Of a stretch of 64,000 nucleotides of DNA, positions 51,243 through 63,073 are shown piece after piece. Numbering within the stretch: position 1 is the stretch's first letter; each line of letters opens with the position of its first letter. A program made the position numbers and the translations under genes. The notes under the pieces are model-generated. The model was given only the letters and a program-made list of their open reading frames with translations. It was not told where the DNA came from and ran no database searches. The stretch is from Strix aluco. Taxonomy: Eukaryota > Chordata > Aves > Strigiformes > Strigidae. The DNA lies in assembly GCF_031877795.1 (NCBI RefSeq), contig NC_133931.1, positions 24,798,264 through 24,862,263 on the forward strand. Reading direction: 5' to 3'.

Positions 51243-52879
51243 ACTCAGGCTAACTTCCAGAGATGTTGTTATAGTTTTGTTTGTCCTTTGCCCCCACACC
51301 AAGTTTAATACAGACTATATCTTGTTTCACAAAACTGCTGCTAAGACAGCTATACATAGGCACATGTATGAACAGACTGAATTTAAGACTCAAGGGTAAG
51401 AGGAGCACTCAACCCCCAGAGAATAGTGCACAAGTGTAGGTCTACATCATAGTTGATGCCATCAAATCACCTAGGATGCTGGGTATGGTTTTAAACACTA
51501 AACAATTGAGCAAAGTCTCTCGAAATTGGGCTGATATTTTGGCAGTGCTGACACCTCATAAGAAAAAATATCTAACTGCAGATCAGAGTCATTACATGTA
51601 GCTGCAAGGTATTTCTCAAATCAATTTAGATTTCTAAACAGCAAAATCTAGCCTTTTGAGATGCACCTGCATACCTCTTCCTAAATGTCAAAAAACCCAC
51701 CTTGATGTCACAATCCAAATAGGAGTTTTCTGTCTACACACTTTCAACTATGGCCTCCAACACAGAACAATGTATTTGCTTTTAAGTTTTTTAAAACACA
51801 CACCCTGCCAGGAATAAAGCCAACTGCACACATAGGCAGATATCTTTTTTTCAGATACAGCTTCAAAAAACCCCACAAAACCCAACTTCTCACTAGTCAG
51901 ATAGAATAGGTAGCTAGTGCTAACCCTGAATAAAGGTTGAACCAAACCCAAACTAAATAATTATAATAAAAGCTCTACTTCAATGTAGGATTTTTAGAAT
52001 AAGCTAAAAGTATGTCTGAATGTGTTTTTCAGGGCACATGTTCTCAAACACTTTTTATACTTTTTCTTTGGTGACCTGCAGCCTCTCAGAAAAGATTCCA
52101 TTCTAATATTTTCATCTGAATCTTAAGACCTTGTTGTCTTTATAAAACAAATGCTTAACAATTAAAACTCAATATTCTGACAGATACTCTGTTGTACCAA
52201 ATTGCTGTCTCACTGGCAATGTTCACTCTTTATGGAACACAAAATCAAAACCCACTAGAAATATTAAATACTTTGCTACTTCTTAAAATGTGATGCTTGT
52301 AGGGTAACAGTATCTAAAAAAGCTGCTAGTTGGAGAAAGATTAAAGAGAACTTGTATTCTCTAGAGTATGTTTCAACTGTGAGCTGAAGCAGTCAATTTG
52401 TGAATTGGTTCAAATAAAAACTTTTCTTATTCAGTCATTAACATTAAGCTCAGCACAGCCATTAAAATCAAATTTAGACTGCATTTAAGTCAGAATATAG
52501 TAAGTTAGTAACACTTCATTCTGTTGCAATGGAACAGTAAAATATGCTATTACATTTGCACTCAGATCTATTAGTTCTTAGGTTTCCAGACTTCAAAGTT
52601 TTAAACTATTGCTTGAATATTCAAACAAGAAAAATAACTTGACAGTCATAAAAGTGACTGCTGATTTAAAAGATACTGCTTTTCAGAGCAGACATCCTTT
52701 TTAAAACACATAACTGACCTGTATCTAAGATTCAACCTCCCAATCACCTTTATATTCATAAACATATAGCTTGAAGCAGTACTCTTACTGTAACCTTACC
52801 TACACAAATTGATGTTTCAATAGACTCTGAGCACTTCTAAATCAAAAATTGTAACACAAACCCACTTTTGTATCCCTAC

Positions 52880-52999
52880 CTTAGCTGGTTCACTAGTACT
52901 TATGGTCTTCAGAGAAAAAGCTATTTCCTGCTGTGGTTGAACTTTTGAGGTATCCTCCTGAAATTCCTCTCCAGCTTCTCTATCCAGTTCTTCAGTGTC
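52880..52999 (-). CDS. MTDH: MTDH internal exon (DTEELD...SEPAK)
   Basis: Exactly 40 codons, phase 0 at both ends. It begins DTEELDREAGEEFQED, continues TSKVQPQQ, and ends with AFSLKTISTSEPAK. The DTEEL start and the AFSLKTISTS block match the human protein (about residues 461-500), and the middle is variable. The acceptor TTTTGTAG is at 53000 and the donor GTAGGG begins at 52879. The sequence is acidic and probably disordered. It is followed by the 9.7-kb transposon-filled intron. Confidence 0.95.
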
Positions 53000-55451
53000 C
53001 TACAAAAGGGGTGGGGCGGTGGGAGGAAAAAAAAAGAGCCTGTGTTTGCAGTGAAGTTCTGACTCTTCTTCCCTGCACATCAGTTTTGTTGCCATAATCA
53101 GTTTCTATAACTAAGAAAATCTATCTAAAAAAATTAATGAGCTACTATTAGCCTATGCTAACACTCAAAATTTAGAACAACATAATACAAAAATACCCAT
53201 AGAACCCAATAAAGCCCAGAAAGCAGTACTCTTCATGCAATTTACTAACAAAAACCCCAATCTTTGAATGAAGTGTACTTCATACTCCTACAGTTACTCT
53301 AAAAACTTTGCAGAAGCATCACAACGAGACTTGACTGCTCTCAATTCTGTCCTTTGTTACAAGTAAAATGTTTTAAATGCAAGCTCTGCATATTAACCTG
53401 CACAGTTTTCTATCATATATTAAGCTTTAACAATATTTATGCAACCCAATTTAGTCTGCCATGATGCCTGGAAAACAAACATCTCAGTACAGAAACTGAA
53501 AATTTATCCAAAGTATCCAAGAATATCAATGTTTACTCCTTAAACACTGTAACAGTGGAAAGTTTTGATTTTACATGAGGAATTAGAGTAGTTACATTTG
53601 TTTACAGCAGAAGTATAACAAAGATATTGAACAGAAGAATCCTGTGGCTGTGAACCGTAAACAGAATGCAGGTGTCTGGTTTTAAGCTGGAAGTACCTCT
53701 TGGAACATTGTTCCTTCACTTATCTTCCCTAGAACCTCATGAAAACACAGTCACAGTCTAAGTCTGTTGATTCTTGACAGGAAAGAATATATATTGCCTT
53801 ACATCTAGCTCTGACGGGAGCTTCCACTGCCTTAACACTGAAGTCAACAAGTGTATTAACACTTCAGTATAATCAATGAGAAAGGTGATGCTGTTCAAAT
53901 GAAAATGTTCAATTTTCAGAGGATAAATATACAAATTTTAAGTGAGTTTGAAGTAGGACTGGCAAGTTAAATTGCTAAACTGCTATAACAAGGATAACTC
54001 ATCTGTGATGTATTAGCAGTTCTGTCTGTGTCTATCAAGCAACACCCCCCAATTTTCCACAGAAATTTAATACAGAGAAATTCTCATCTTTAAACTGATG
54101 ATTTCATAGACCGATGGATTGAAAGGAAAAGCAACAAAATCAGAATGGTTGGAGACCAATGGGTAGAATAAATGAATCTGTTTATGTTAACATGGACAGT
54201 AGGACATTTGACATATACAACTTAAAAGGCAGCTCACGGGCAGATAAAAAAATAGCTTCAGAATGCACTCACTGACCTTAAGATCCATGCAAGACATCCT
54301 CAAACACCTGTTAACCATAACCTATTAGTCTTGACTTACATTAAGAGTCATTGCAGATACCAGAACACGACAGATTTTAATTACAAAAAAGCTGCAGTCC
54401 TAGTACCCTCAGTTTGACTTTGCCTCAAAAGAAACACTGCAAATTGACACGAGCATCCACCTCCACACAGACAACTCTGAAAGAATTCTATGTAATAGGA
54501 ATTTAATCTTTTAAAATGGTTTAATAAAGTCTCAGACTGAAAACATGATAATCACAAAAAAATCCAAAGCAAGAATGACTAATGTAATACTTTCCCCTCC
54601 TCTCTCCAATTCACCTAGTCAGATTCAACTGAGCATTTAACATTTTGTAAAGAATGTAAATTATGAATGGCTGTCACTACAAGCAGAAGCAGGATGTATT
54701 CTGAGCATGAGCTATTAAAAGCTTTTTCCTATTAGGAAAGTACTTGTTTTCATCTATTCAAATATGATTCAATTGCCAAGTGAAGTGCAATCTGCTTTTG
54801 CTATTTTTACAACAAATCTGTTTCAATGTAATTCTTGTAAAGCTATCTGAGTAACACTGAAAACTCCAACCATCCTCAGTTTGCAAATACTATTTAATTC
54901 AAATCTGACTCAGAGTAGCTCCACCTACTGAGTTCAAGGCGTTGATACTTACCATTTCACAAAAATTAAGCTGTGACAGAAAACGACTACGTTCTCGCAG
55001 AATTGTACTGTAAGATAGCCGAAGAGAAAACTTCAACTTCTCTCATTCTACTAGCTAGCTATGACCCCCACCAAGGCAGCTATCTTTCAAAGGACAGGAG
55101 GAGAAGGCTTCCCATGCAGAGGGAAGTTCCTCCCGGAAGCATCCCTACAGTACAGAATCCTCATTTGACAGAAAATAAATAATTCGGGATAAATCCTTTA
55201 CACATATTTCATGCTTTCCATAAATCCAGCAAAACTACATTGTATTCACAAGTCAAACAGAATAATTCAAATTAAAGAAAATACTAGTAAGGATTACTTT
55301 AACGCTTAAACAATAGTAGACAATCCAACATCATAAGGAAATTATTTCCCCAAAATAATTTTTGCTTAAGACACTAATATACAAAAATAAAGGTGGTTTT
55401 GTGACTTCCTCACAATTGCCTCTCAGACTATCCAGATTTTGTTCCATTTAC
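53000..55451 (-). other. MTDH: MTDH intron
   Basis: 2.45 kb of AT-rich intron with a short A-rich tract near 53020. No repeat family or coding segment is recognised. The open frame at 54973-55182 on the plus strand has no support. Confidence 0.85.
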
Positions 55452-55571
55452 CTGTGCAGGAGAGTTAGCGTCTTCACCCTGCTTCTTCTTTTTCTTCTTC
55501 TTTTTCTTGGATTTGCCACTTGTAGAACTCTGAAGATTTTGCTCTGCTTTTTCTCTTTCATTATCTGAAGC
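55452..55571 (-). CDS. MTDH: MTDH internal exon with poly-lysine nuclear signal
   Basis: 40 codons, phase 0 at both ends. After ASDNEREKAEQNLQSSTSG it reads KSK followed by a run of eight further lysines and QGED, then ANSPAQ. This matches the human segment KSKKKKKKKKKQGED, the extended internal nuclear localisation signal. The acceptor ATGAAG is at 55572 and the donor GTAAATG begins at 55451. The lysine run is coded by mixed AAA and AAG codons, which limits slippage. The first half, before the lysines, is poorly conserved. Confidence 0.95.
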
Positions 55572-56132
55572 CTTCATACAGGAATAAAGTATTTAGCATT
55601 TAAATTACAATGAAACAGCCTTCTGTAGACTAAACACAAATTAATAGCTATAAGGAATTTAATTGCATATGAAAGTATAAATGAACACAATCTTATCTGT
55701 TCAGTTCATTTTAGGAAAATGACATTCTTTACATGCTATCTGGTAATATAGGTACAGGAGTTAGGAACGAAAAAGGCAACAGAGCACAATGTATTGCTGG
55801 TATGGAGATGCTGGTTTTCATACAGAGAATTAAATACCGTTAAGTTGTTATTTATGAAAACAGATCTAAATCCTCTCTTGGTCTACAACAATAACGTAAT
55901 CATTATAGTATGATGAGACAGTAAGACCTGATACTGAGCTAAGTGGCTCCTACTTTTTCAACAACAATAATCATAATTTTCCTTCTCTGTGTACGCATTA
56001 AACACAATTGTGCTATTCTTATCAGTGTAAAAGAGATGAGAGATTACCTTTACCATCACCCTTAAATTACTTTAAGAAACAGCAGTGGTAAGGGCAAAGT
56101 CTTGGAGCTAAGGAGAAAATATCACCTTTTAC
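55572..56132 (-). other. MTDH: MTDH intron
   Basis: A short 561-base intron. Nothing but AT-rich sequence is seen. Confidence 0.85.
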
Positions 56133-56257
56133 CTTTTGAACATCAGATATCTCTTCAGGTTGAGGAACAGAAGCAACTTTTTCTTCATCTACCCAGTTTC
56201 CCCACTCCTCTGCTGGTGCATTCCAATCAGAGCTGGGATCAGCTGAAGAAAGTCCAT
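56133..56257 (-). CDS. MTDH: MTDH exon with the SND1-binding segment
   Basis: 125 bases. It reads GLSSADPSSDWNAPAEEWGN then WVDEEKVASVPQPEEI and SDVQK. The DWNAPAEEWGNWVDEE block is identical to human and contains the two tryptophans (human Trp394 and Trp401) known to insert into SND1 pockets. Conservation of this block argues that SND1 binding is kept. The sequence after it is variable. The acceptor TTTGTAG is at 56258, the exon enters in phase 1 (completing an Asn codon) and leaves in phase 0 at donor GTAAAAG starting 56132. Confidence 0.96.
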
Positions 56258-58535
56258 CTACAAAGATTAAAATGATTTTCAGGAATGTCTCCTTACTTTA
56301 CAGGTGCTCTTTAACAGTTTGGAGAAAAAAAAAAATCTATGCATAAACCCACTTCTTGATATCAAGATACAAATATTCATTTCCTGTATTTCTGAAAAAA
56401 AAGTAAAGATTATACTAATAGTGGAAGACTGCTGTAAGTAATGAGTAAGTGACCCAGTAAGACTTGGTTATTTTACAGAGCAATTGGATTACAGACTAGT
56501 CACAGCAGCAGCTACCTAGATCCAATTGCTTTGAGATACTTTTCTAGACTATGTGAAGAGGGACAAATTTAAGTTGTTCTCTATTTTAAACCTTCTTCCT
56601 ACCTTGCGAAAAAATTAAGATCAACTGTAACACTGATCAATCTTACCTTAGTAAGAATCCTTTATAAGTGATATATCTGAAAGCATAAGTCTTACTGAGC
56701 CAGAAGTCATCTTGTAACACCAACATTTTTAAATAAACTTATTTTTTCTAAGACTCTAAGTTCCTATGCCATTTTGCTATTGTTCATTTATAATGGTACA
56801 TATTTATGTTGTCACACTGGAATGACACATTTAAAGGGTCAGTTATATAAAAATTAAAAGTATCTGAAGGGAAGAACTAAGCCTTAGACTGTCTGTTTAG
56901 TAGAAAGTTAACAGCAAGCCGATCACAAGTTTCTTGCCCTCAGTCTATGTCAAATTGAAAGAAAAGAGGCAAACTTGGTCCATCAATTACAGCAGGATTC
57001 AGTTTAAACATCTGAAGTCAAAATAAAAAGCAGTAATAAACCAAATTAAATTTACTGGCAAGCATTATAAAACCAAAAATACATTAAGAAATCTTAAGAT
57101 TACTTATAACATTCTTCCACCTCTTGCTTTCATATAAAAAAAATTACCTTAAATACACTTACTTTTGACACTAAAATTTACTGATTTGAAAAAACAATTA
57201 CTGCCCAACATGACACACTACAGTTTATCTACTGCCCTCTCACTATTTATTTAAAGAAAAAAATCCATTATTTTTATTAATAATAAAAATTAGTAGTATT
57301 TGTACATACAGTTAATTTCCTTGTCCTGAACCAGATGAAGCAGTAAGGTGTATCTGTGTATCATACTGGCCTAAACTTTCATCATTTCCCCACTTCTATT
57401 AGTGTACACTTCAATTAGTTGCCATCTATGACTGAATTACTCTATTAACAGAAGCTACAGCCATAAACATTCTATGCTCAGAAGTGTGAAGAAATTATGC
57501 TTTTGATAATATGTAAAACTGATTACTTTTAAATGATAACTCAAATGTGCTTCCCTTATCTCTTGTCTTTTATCCGGTTTAATGATGAGTTTCAAAATTA
57601 TCTGGTATGAGAGCAGCCGTGCCAAAACTAGTGGAATCAAGGACTTCACCAATCCAGTTCACTTTTGCAGTCATTAAACTAGAAGCTGTTCTTAAGAGAG
57701 AAGGTAACATGCAAGGCAGCTCTTCTGGTCAACCTCTTGATCAATTTTTCAAGCCAGTGACCTAATGAGAAGCACTAAACTGTTTTCCTTAAACATTCTT
57801 AGATCTGACTGAATAAAGCCATCAATTACAAGGCAGATCAAAAAGTGAATTTAAGGATGAAAGCTTTCTTCACAGGTACAGTTTCACTAGTAAATATAAC
57901 TTTATTATACTACAGCTCTGTTTAAGGGGAGACTGTGGTAAGAACTACAACAATATTTTAAAATTGGCAGGGAGGGGAAAAGGGAGAGTAAACTCCCAAG
58001 TAATTTCAGTGATTTCTATCCTGCATATGCTTCCTACACACATAAGAACTTCCTAAGGTTTGCTAAATGAGAAAGTAAGTAAGACTAAATACAGGAGTCT
58101 TATGTCACATTAAGTTTTCAGTAAGGTACAAACATGTAAAAGCAAACTCTGTGACTCAAATACTATCTGCTAAATATGTCCTTTGCAGACTTGCAGTAGA
58201 TTTTTCTCATCATTTGCAGTAAGACTGTTTTAATTGATTACCAAGATTTTCTAGCAAAAGCCAGAACTACTCTAAAATGCATGAGCTGTCTTTCACTTCT
58301 GAGTTTCAATATCCAAGTATTTTTCTTAAAAAAATAACCATTTTCTATTATCATTTGTCAAAGTACTTCTTCCTGCTTTCTTCAAATTGTCAATTAGTCT
58401 TACAGCAGTGATACATTCTAGGTTTTTCTTCAGATGCTCACAACTAGCTAATACAAGTAGCTAATATAAGTAATTACACTTCAAAGTAACAGTAATTAAC
58501 AACATTTTGTTAATGAACATTTTAGAGGAACATAC
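56258..58535 (-). other. MTDH: MTDH intron
   Basis: 2.3 kb, AT-rich, with no repeat family or coding segment recognised. Confidence 0.85.
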
Positions 58536-58634
58536 TTAACCCAGACCATTCGTCATCAACAGCGGGTTGAGCATGACTTAAATCCCACTGAAAATCAGAA
58601 GTACCAGCCTGAGAAACCGACTCACTGTTGGATC
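58536..58634 (-). CDS. MTDH: MTDH internal exon (SVSQ...DDEWSGL)
   Basis: 99 bases, phase 1 at both ends. It reads SNSESVSQAGTSDFQWDLSH then AQPAVDDEWSGL, matching human STAEPVSQSTTSDYQWDVSRNQPYIDDEWSGLN position for position, with the human Tyr before the Gln-Trp replaced by Phe. The acceptor CTTTCAG is at 58635 and the donor GTATGT begins at 58535. In the human protein the residues before this exon come directly from the exon at 62831-63073. Here another exon lies between them (60599-60685). Confidence 0.95.
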
Positions 58635-60598
58635 CTGAAAGGGAATAAATAAAATTGTACTTGTAAGTTAACAAGCTTCCCGAGTTTGATTGGAATTTCT
58701 TTACCCAAGAAAAGTAGGGAAGGAAGACAGAAAGCTCGAACAAAAAAGACTGCACATGCAGGAAAACTACAAGGCTCCTGAAAATGAGATATATTCAGAA
58801 AACAAGGGAACTGAAGAAAGACAGAATTAAGTCAGGGGAAGAATACAGAAAAAAAGAGATAAGAAGGGTGATTAACAACTGTCTACAAGGCTTAGAGCAG
58901 TCCCCTCAAACTGAAAAATACAATGAAATTTTATGGGCAGTAAAATTATTACCCTCTATCAGTAAGAACTCTTACAGGGAGCTTAAAAGAAAAGAGTACT
59001 AGAAAGAAACCTCATCAATTACATTACAGATATAGCAATTAAATTATTGATTACTAAGAATCCAATTCTCATTTCAAGTAAAAGGTTTCAGGAACATAAA
59101 AGCATCATGATAAACAACAGTAAGTCAAATATCAGTCATGACAACAAAGTGTCAGACATCTAACTGCATTATTTTAAGAAAAATAAGGCATCAGCAAACA
59201 GAAACCATATTAAAAAACCCCAAAAAATCTTGATTGTGAGACTGAAATTAATATACTACTTTATGAGACTTACTTTTGAAACGAAGTTTAAATAGGACTG
59301 TAGCTACCTGGGTGTCTCTATTTTTATAAACAACTCTGCAAAAGATACCTCAGATGACAGGAACCTTGACACATTCTCATTTTTTGATAGCCAATCACAA
59401 CTAAGAAGTAAATATTTATTCATGTAGTTGCTTTGCCTTACAACATTGTTGGCTAAGGTGCATCAAAGATGATGAATATACTTCACTGTCTTCACACTTC
59501 TCTTTCAATTTAAGTTGGAATGGTGGTATTGCAGATGAGTCGCAGATCAGTCTGTCATTCCACTTTACTAAGTAAACTTTTTTAAGTTTTAGCCTAGCGA
59601 CTGAACTTGAATTCAAGTGGCTCCCTGGGAAATGTTAAAATGTTGTTAGAACTCTCTGTACAATTAAGACTGTTTCTTCTTCAAGACAAGGTTTCTGTAA
59701 GTTTTTAAGTGAACTGTTTTTTGGAAAGTCTGATAAATTAGACCTTGGCATTTATAACCTCTTTGTTATCTGGGTTCAGATGTGCACATAGAATGAAGCA
59801 CTTTTGAGCTGTAGGACACTGAACTTGAGTTCTACAGTTAAAAGACTGTTAACTGCAATACTGGTAAACACAGCCTAAGTACATAAGCACTTGGCCAGCT
59901 ACTTCCTAATAGAAAATAGCCATGCCAAGCTCGTTAAATAACTGGAGTAAGCAAACAAGAGCAGAAAACCTGACATATGATCCCTTTATTGTATAGTAAA
60001 TCACTATAGCACTTATGTCAGTAGTTTAAAACACAAGATTTGTTATGAAGCCAGGTTTGTACTCTATAGCAATTTCACCCTTCAAAACAAGAAAAACTCA
60101 GAGCTCAGATTTCCCACCCATCATACAGAGAAAGACTCAAGACTTCAAATCCTGCCTATGGAACATATTTTGAAAGTAGTGCTTCAGTTCCTTGGGGGGG
60201 AAAAACCCAACCATCAAATAACAAATCTCCCAGAAGATCAGGGTAAACAGACTTTCCTAGAAAGCAATCTTCAGATCTCCAACTTGAAACATAGCAACAC
60301 TGAGCAATCTCTTATGCCCATTATTTAAACTTGACACACAAACAGGAAAGCTAAATAAGAAATATCACCTTCTTATTGATACAGATTTTGATTATCAGTT
60401 TAAAACAGTTACTTTATTGCAGAATCTCAGCGTAACAGAAAGCTTTCCAGGCTTTCTTAGAACATGTCTTCCACCTGTTTCCAGTTACCAGGACTATTTT
60501 CAAAGAACAGTGAGAAAGATGCATATTAATAACTCTTGGCAAATTCTACTTCCACCTGGTAGAAGAGAGTGGAAAAATCTTTGGAAGGGCATACATAC
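58635..60598 (-). other. MTDH: MTDH intron
   Basis: 1.96 kb. The plus-strand open frame at 58784-59002 is lysine-rich and unsupported. No repeat family is recognised. Confidence 0.8.
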
Positions 60599-60685
60599 CA
60601 GAAACTCCAGGAGTCAATCCAAATGAAGAGAAAGAAGTAGAATTCTGTTCAGAGGTATTAATCCTTGCATCCACATTCCAAGCAG
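60599..60685 (-). CDS. MTDH: MTDH extra in-frame exon, absent from the human canonical protein
   Basis: 87 bases, 29 codons, phase 1 at both ends, so it can be included or skipped without changing the frame. Joined to its neighbours it adds AAWNVDARINTSEQNSTSFS then SFGLTPGVS between the Ile-Gly that ends the previous exon and the SNSESVSQ that starts the next. It has a good acceptor (TTCCTCCACAG, at 60686) and donor (GTATGTATG, from 60598). The frame is fully open and the composition (Ser, Thr, Asn plus one Trp) resembles the rest of MTDH. The human 582-residue protein, as I recall it, goes straight from the previous exon to the next. It is probably a true cassette exon of birds or of vertebrates more widely, lost or skipped in human. 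Confidence 0.8.
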
Positions 60686-62830
60686 CTGTGGAGGAAGGGA
60701 GGGAATAAAAAAAAAATTAAAAGATAAAAAAAAAAAGAGATCTTCACACTGCTGGCAATGTTGAAAAAATTCCAGCTATGTTAACATTTCACCATCTGAG
60801 GGCATTATTTTGCTTATTACATCAGACAATCAGTGCTGGTAGAGATGTGACAATATGAACATTCAGCCTGAAACAATTTTCAAGCTTTCTGCAATCTTCT
60901 CTCTGCAGCCTTTTGTATCCATAAACTTCTCAAAGGGAAAGTAAATTGTGTTGAGCCCCATACTATTATTATTCTTCTCATTATTGCAATGATTTAAGTT
61001 ATTGAAAAGCATTATTTATTAACTTTGTAGATGAAACCTAGCTTGGAGCATATCATATATAGGTTACAGAACAGAACTGAGTTCAGAACAATTTTTTACA
61101 AATAGGAGCTATTACTTAAAAATTAAGATATACTTGACTGTTAAGTGTAAGGTAGAAAATAAGCAGAAATAATTAGTGGCACTACGGTGTCAAAAGAAAC
61201 TTCTGATTAGAACGTGATTCTAAATGAAAACTACTAGTAGCTTTTATTTAGAATTACATTTATTTAACTTGAGTGGCAGGCACTAAAAACTGGACAGAAT
61301 ATTCCAGATGTGGTCCAAGAAGGGGATAATCACTATGCCAAATCTACTGACTCCTGTTAATAACAGCCCAGAATACTGTTGGTGTCCTTTGCTGCTGGGG
61401 CCTATGGCTGACTCACGTCCAGCCTGGTGTCCACCAGGACCCCCTATCCACAGAGCTGCTCTCAAGACAGTCAGTTTCCAGCCAGGGGTGCTTCCTACCC
61501 AGGTGCAGCACGTCACATTTGTCCTCATTCGACTTCCTCAGGTTCCCGTTGACCCATTCCTCCAGCTGGTTTAGGTCCCTCTGGATGGCACCCCTAATCT
61601 GGACTGTATCAACTGGTTCCCCGCCTCCCCACTCAAGTTTGGTGTAAGCTGGCAATCTGATGTGAATGATTCTGTTGCCTCCTCCATGTTGTTTATAAAG
61701 ATGATAAACAGGACAGCTCTAAGTACGGAGCCCTGTGACAACCCCCCTTGTTACCAGCCTCCAGGTAGAGTATGACTCACTAACCACTACCTTTGAGCCT
61801 GACCAGTTTTTCAACTATCCTAACTTGGATTCAATTATACTGCGAGAGACTGTTGAAAGCATTACTAAAGTCATCATAAAAGATGTCCACTGGTCTCCTC
61901 TCATCCACAAAACTAGTCATTTTACTAGAAGCAAATCAGCCTGGTCAGGCTGGTAACAAAAACAATAACAAGGTGGTCACAGTCACTAACAACTACCTTA
62001 TTAGAATATACAGCAGAATACAGCTAACTGGAATATGAAAAACACTCCTTTGCCTCTACTTGGCAATAGTAAAGCTTCCAATGGTATAGCAGGTCCAGCC
62101 TCAGGAACCACATTTCAAGATATGCAAGACAAATAGAAGAGGTCTAGACAAAAGCAATGTCGCTGCCTACAAAAGAACACTGCTTTCCAGAAAAGACTAG
62201 GATCACTTAGACTGAACAGCGGGAAGAACCATATTACAGTATCTGCTAACAAGTTGAAGATTGTTGCCCAGAGAGAAATGAAGAATTCTCTTCTTTGTTA
62301 TTATTACGGACAGTACAAGTGATAAAGGCAAAAAAATTGTACTGGAGAAGACTAAAAACAATTTCTAATGGGAAAAACAGCATAACACTAAATGTTATGA
62401 GAGCTGAATAATCTTTATGCCTGGAGCCTAAACAAACATCTGCCAAACACACAGTTGTTTTGATCATGTTGGATCAACAAAATAGACTTATGACCTGGCT
62501 GTTAAGAATTCATTAAAATGAAGAAGTTAAACTTCAAAATGACTTAGTAATCACTTTCAGAATTTTAGGAAAGTGATATAAAAAAAAATTTGATTTCTTT
62601 GCAGAAATAATTTTATTTCAGATAAACTCCAAAAACCCAGTTAAACCATAAGGGGACATAGATGTGAAGCCATCAGAACTTACAGTAAACAGAAACTGCT
62701 TAGTTCACATTTCACTAGACCACTCCAAGATTTTCTTGATATATAAACATAAGGCTAAGAGATTTGCTACTAAAAAATATACCTATGTAAAAATGCTTCA
62801 GTGAAACAAGTTTTCTTTGGATCAGCTTAC
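60686..62830 (-). other. MTDH: MTDH intron
   Basis: 2.1 kb containing an old CR1 on the minus strand (61275-61955). 62040-62480 has weak resemblance to a CR1 3' end on the plus strand but is too eroded to call. The rest is AT-rich with A-rich runs near 60700-60740. Confidence 0.8.
61275..61955 (-). mobile_element. Old CR1 LINE fragment, minus strand
   Basis: Minus-strand translation gives CR1 reverse transcriptase pieces in the right order: a VDIFYDDFSNAFN block near 61880, an SQGSV-L-AVLF-IFINNMEEA block near 61700-61740, and AIQRDLNQLEEWVNGNLRKS with KCDVLHLGR in the frame 61413-61655. Compare [20 protein letters not shown] and KCKVLHMGQ in the CR1 at 49740-51242. Divergence and stops show it is much older than that copy. 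The 3' tail is missing. It lies in sense orientation in an MTDH intron. Confidence 0.85.
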
Positions 62831-63073
62831 CAATAGGAGTGAACAAAGAACGCTCTTTCCAGGGTCTGCCCACCAGGGTTACACCCCAGTCCTTTCCATT
62901 TCCATTAGCATCTCCAGTGTCCTGGCCCCAAGCCGATGTCTCGGTCTTCCTCTTCCCAGCTGTAGCTGAAGGAACAGATGTCCATTTCTCCTCCCCTACA
63001 CCAATCTGTGAGGAGATTTTTACAGACTTCTCATTCCAGCTTCCTCCATTTACTGTATGGCTTTCACTCAATC
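62831..63073 (-). CDS. MTDH: MTDH internal exon (LSESHTVNGG...LFTPIG)
   Basis: 243 bases, phase 1 at both ends, the most 5' MTDH exon in the window. It reads LSESHTVNGGSWNEKSVKIS, then SQIGVGEEKWTSV, AGKRKTETSAWGQDTGDANG and NGKDWG, and ends RSLFTPIG. It aligns with human from about residue 274 to 350. The AGKRKTE block is basic. Where human has DWGRSWSDRSIF the bird has a five-residue insertion, so it reads DWGVTLVGRPWKERSLF. The acceptor TTTCTCCAG is at 63074 and the donor GTAAGC begins at 62830. The frame at the start requires a Gly codon split with the upstream exon, which lies beyond 64000. Confidence 0.95.

Larger units (their letters stand above)
43146..52879 (-). other. MTDH: MTDH large intron filled by transposons
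   Basis: 9.7 kb between two well-supported exons. It holds an ERVL-like relic with nested LTRs (45430-49739) and a CR1 (49740-51242), all on the plus strand and so antisense to MTDH. 43146-45429 and 51243-52879 show no recognisable element or coding segment. Confidence 0.85.

Noticed and set aside
55362..55568. Plus-strand frame over the lysine-rich exon
   Set aside because: It is the reverse complement of the MTDH poly-lysine exon.
62040..62480. Possible CR1 3' end on the plus strand
   Set aside because: A few phrases resemble a CR1 tail, but the similarity is too weak and broken to set boundaries or call it.
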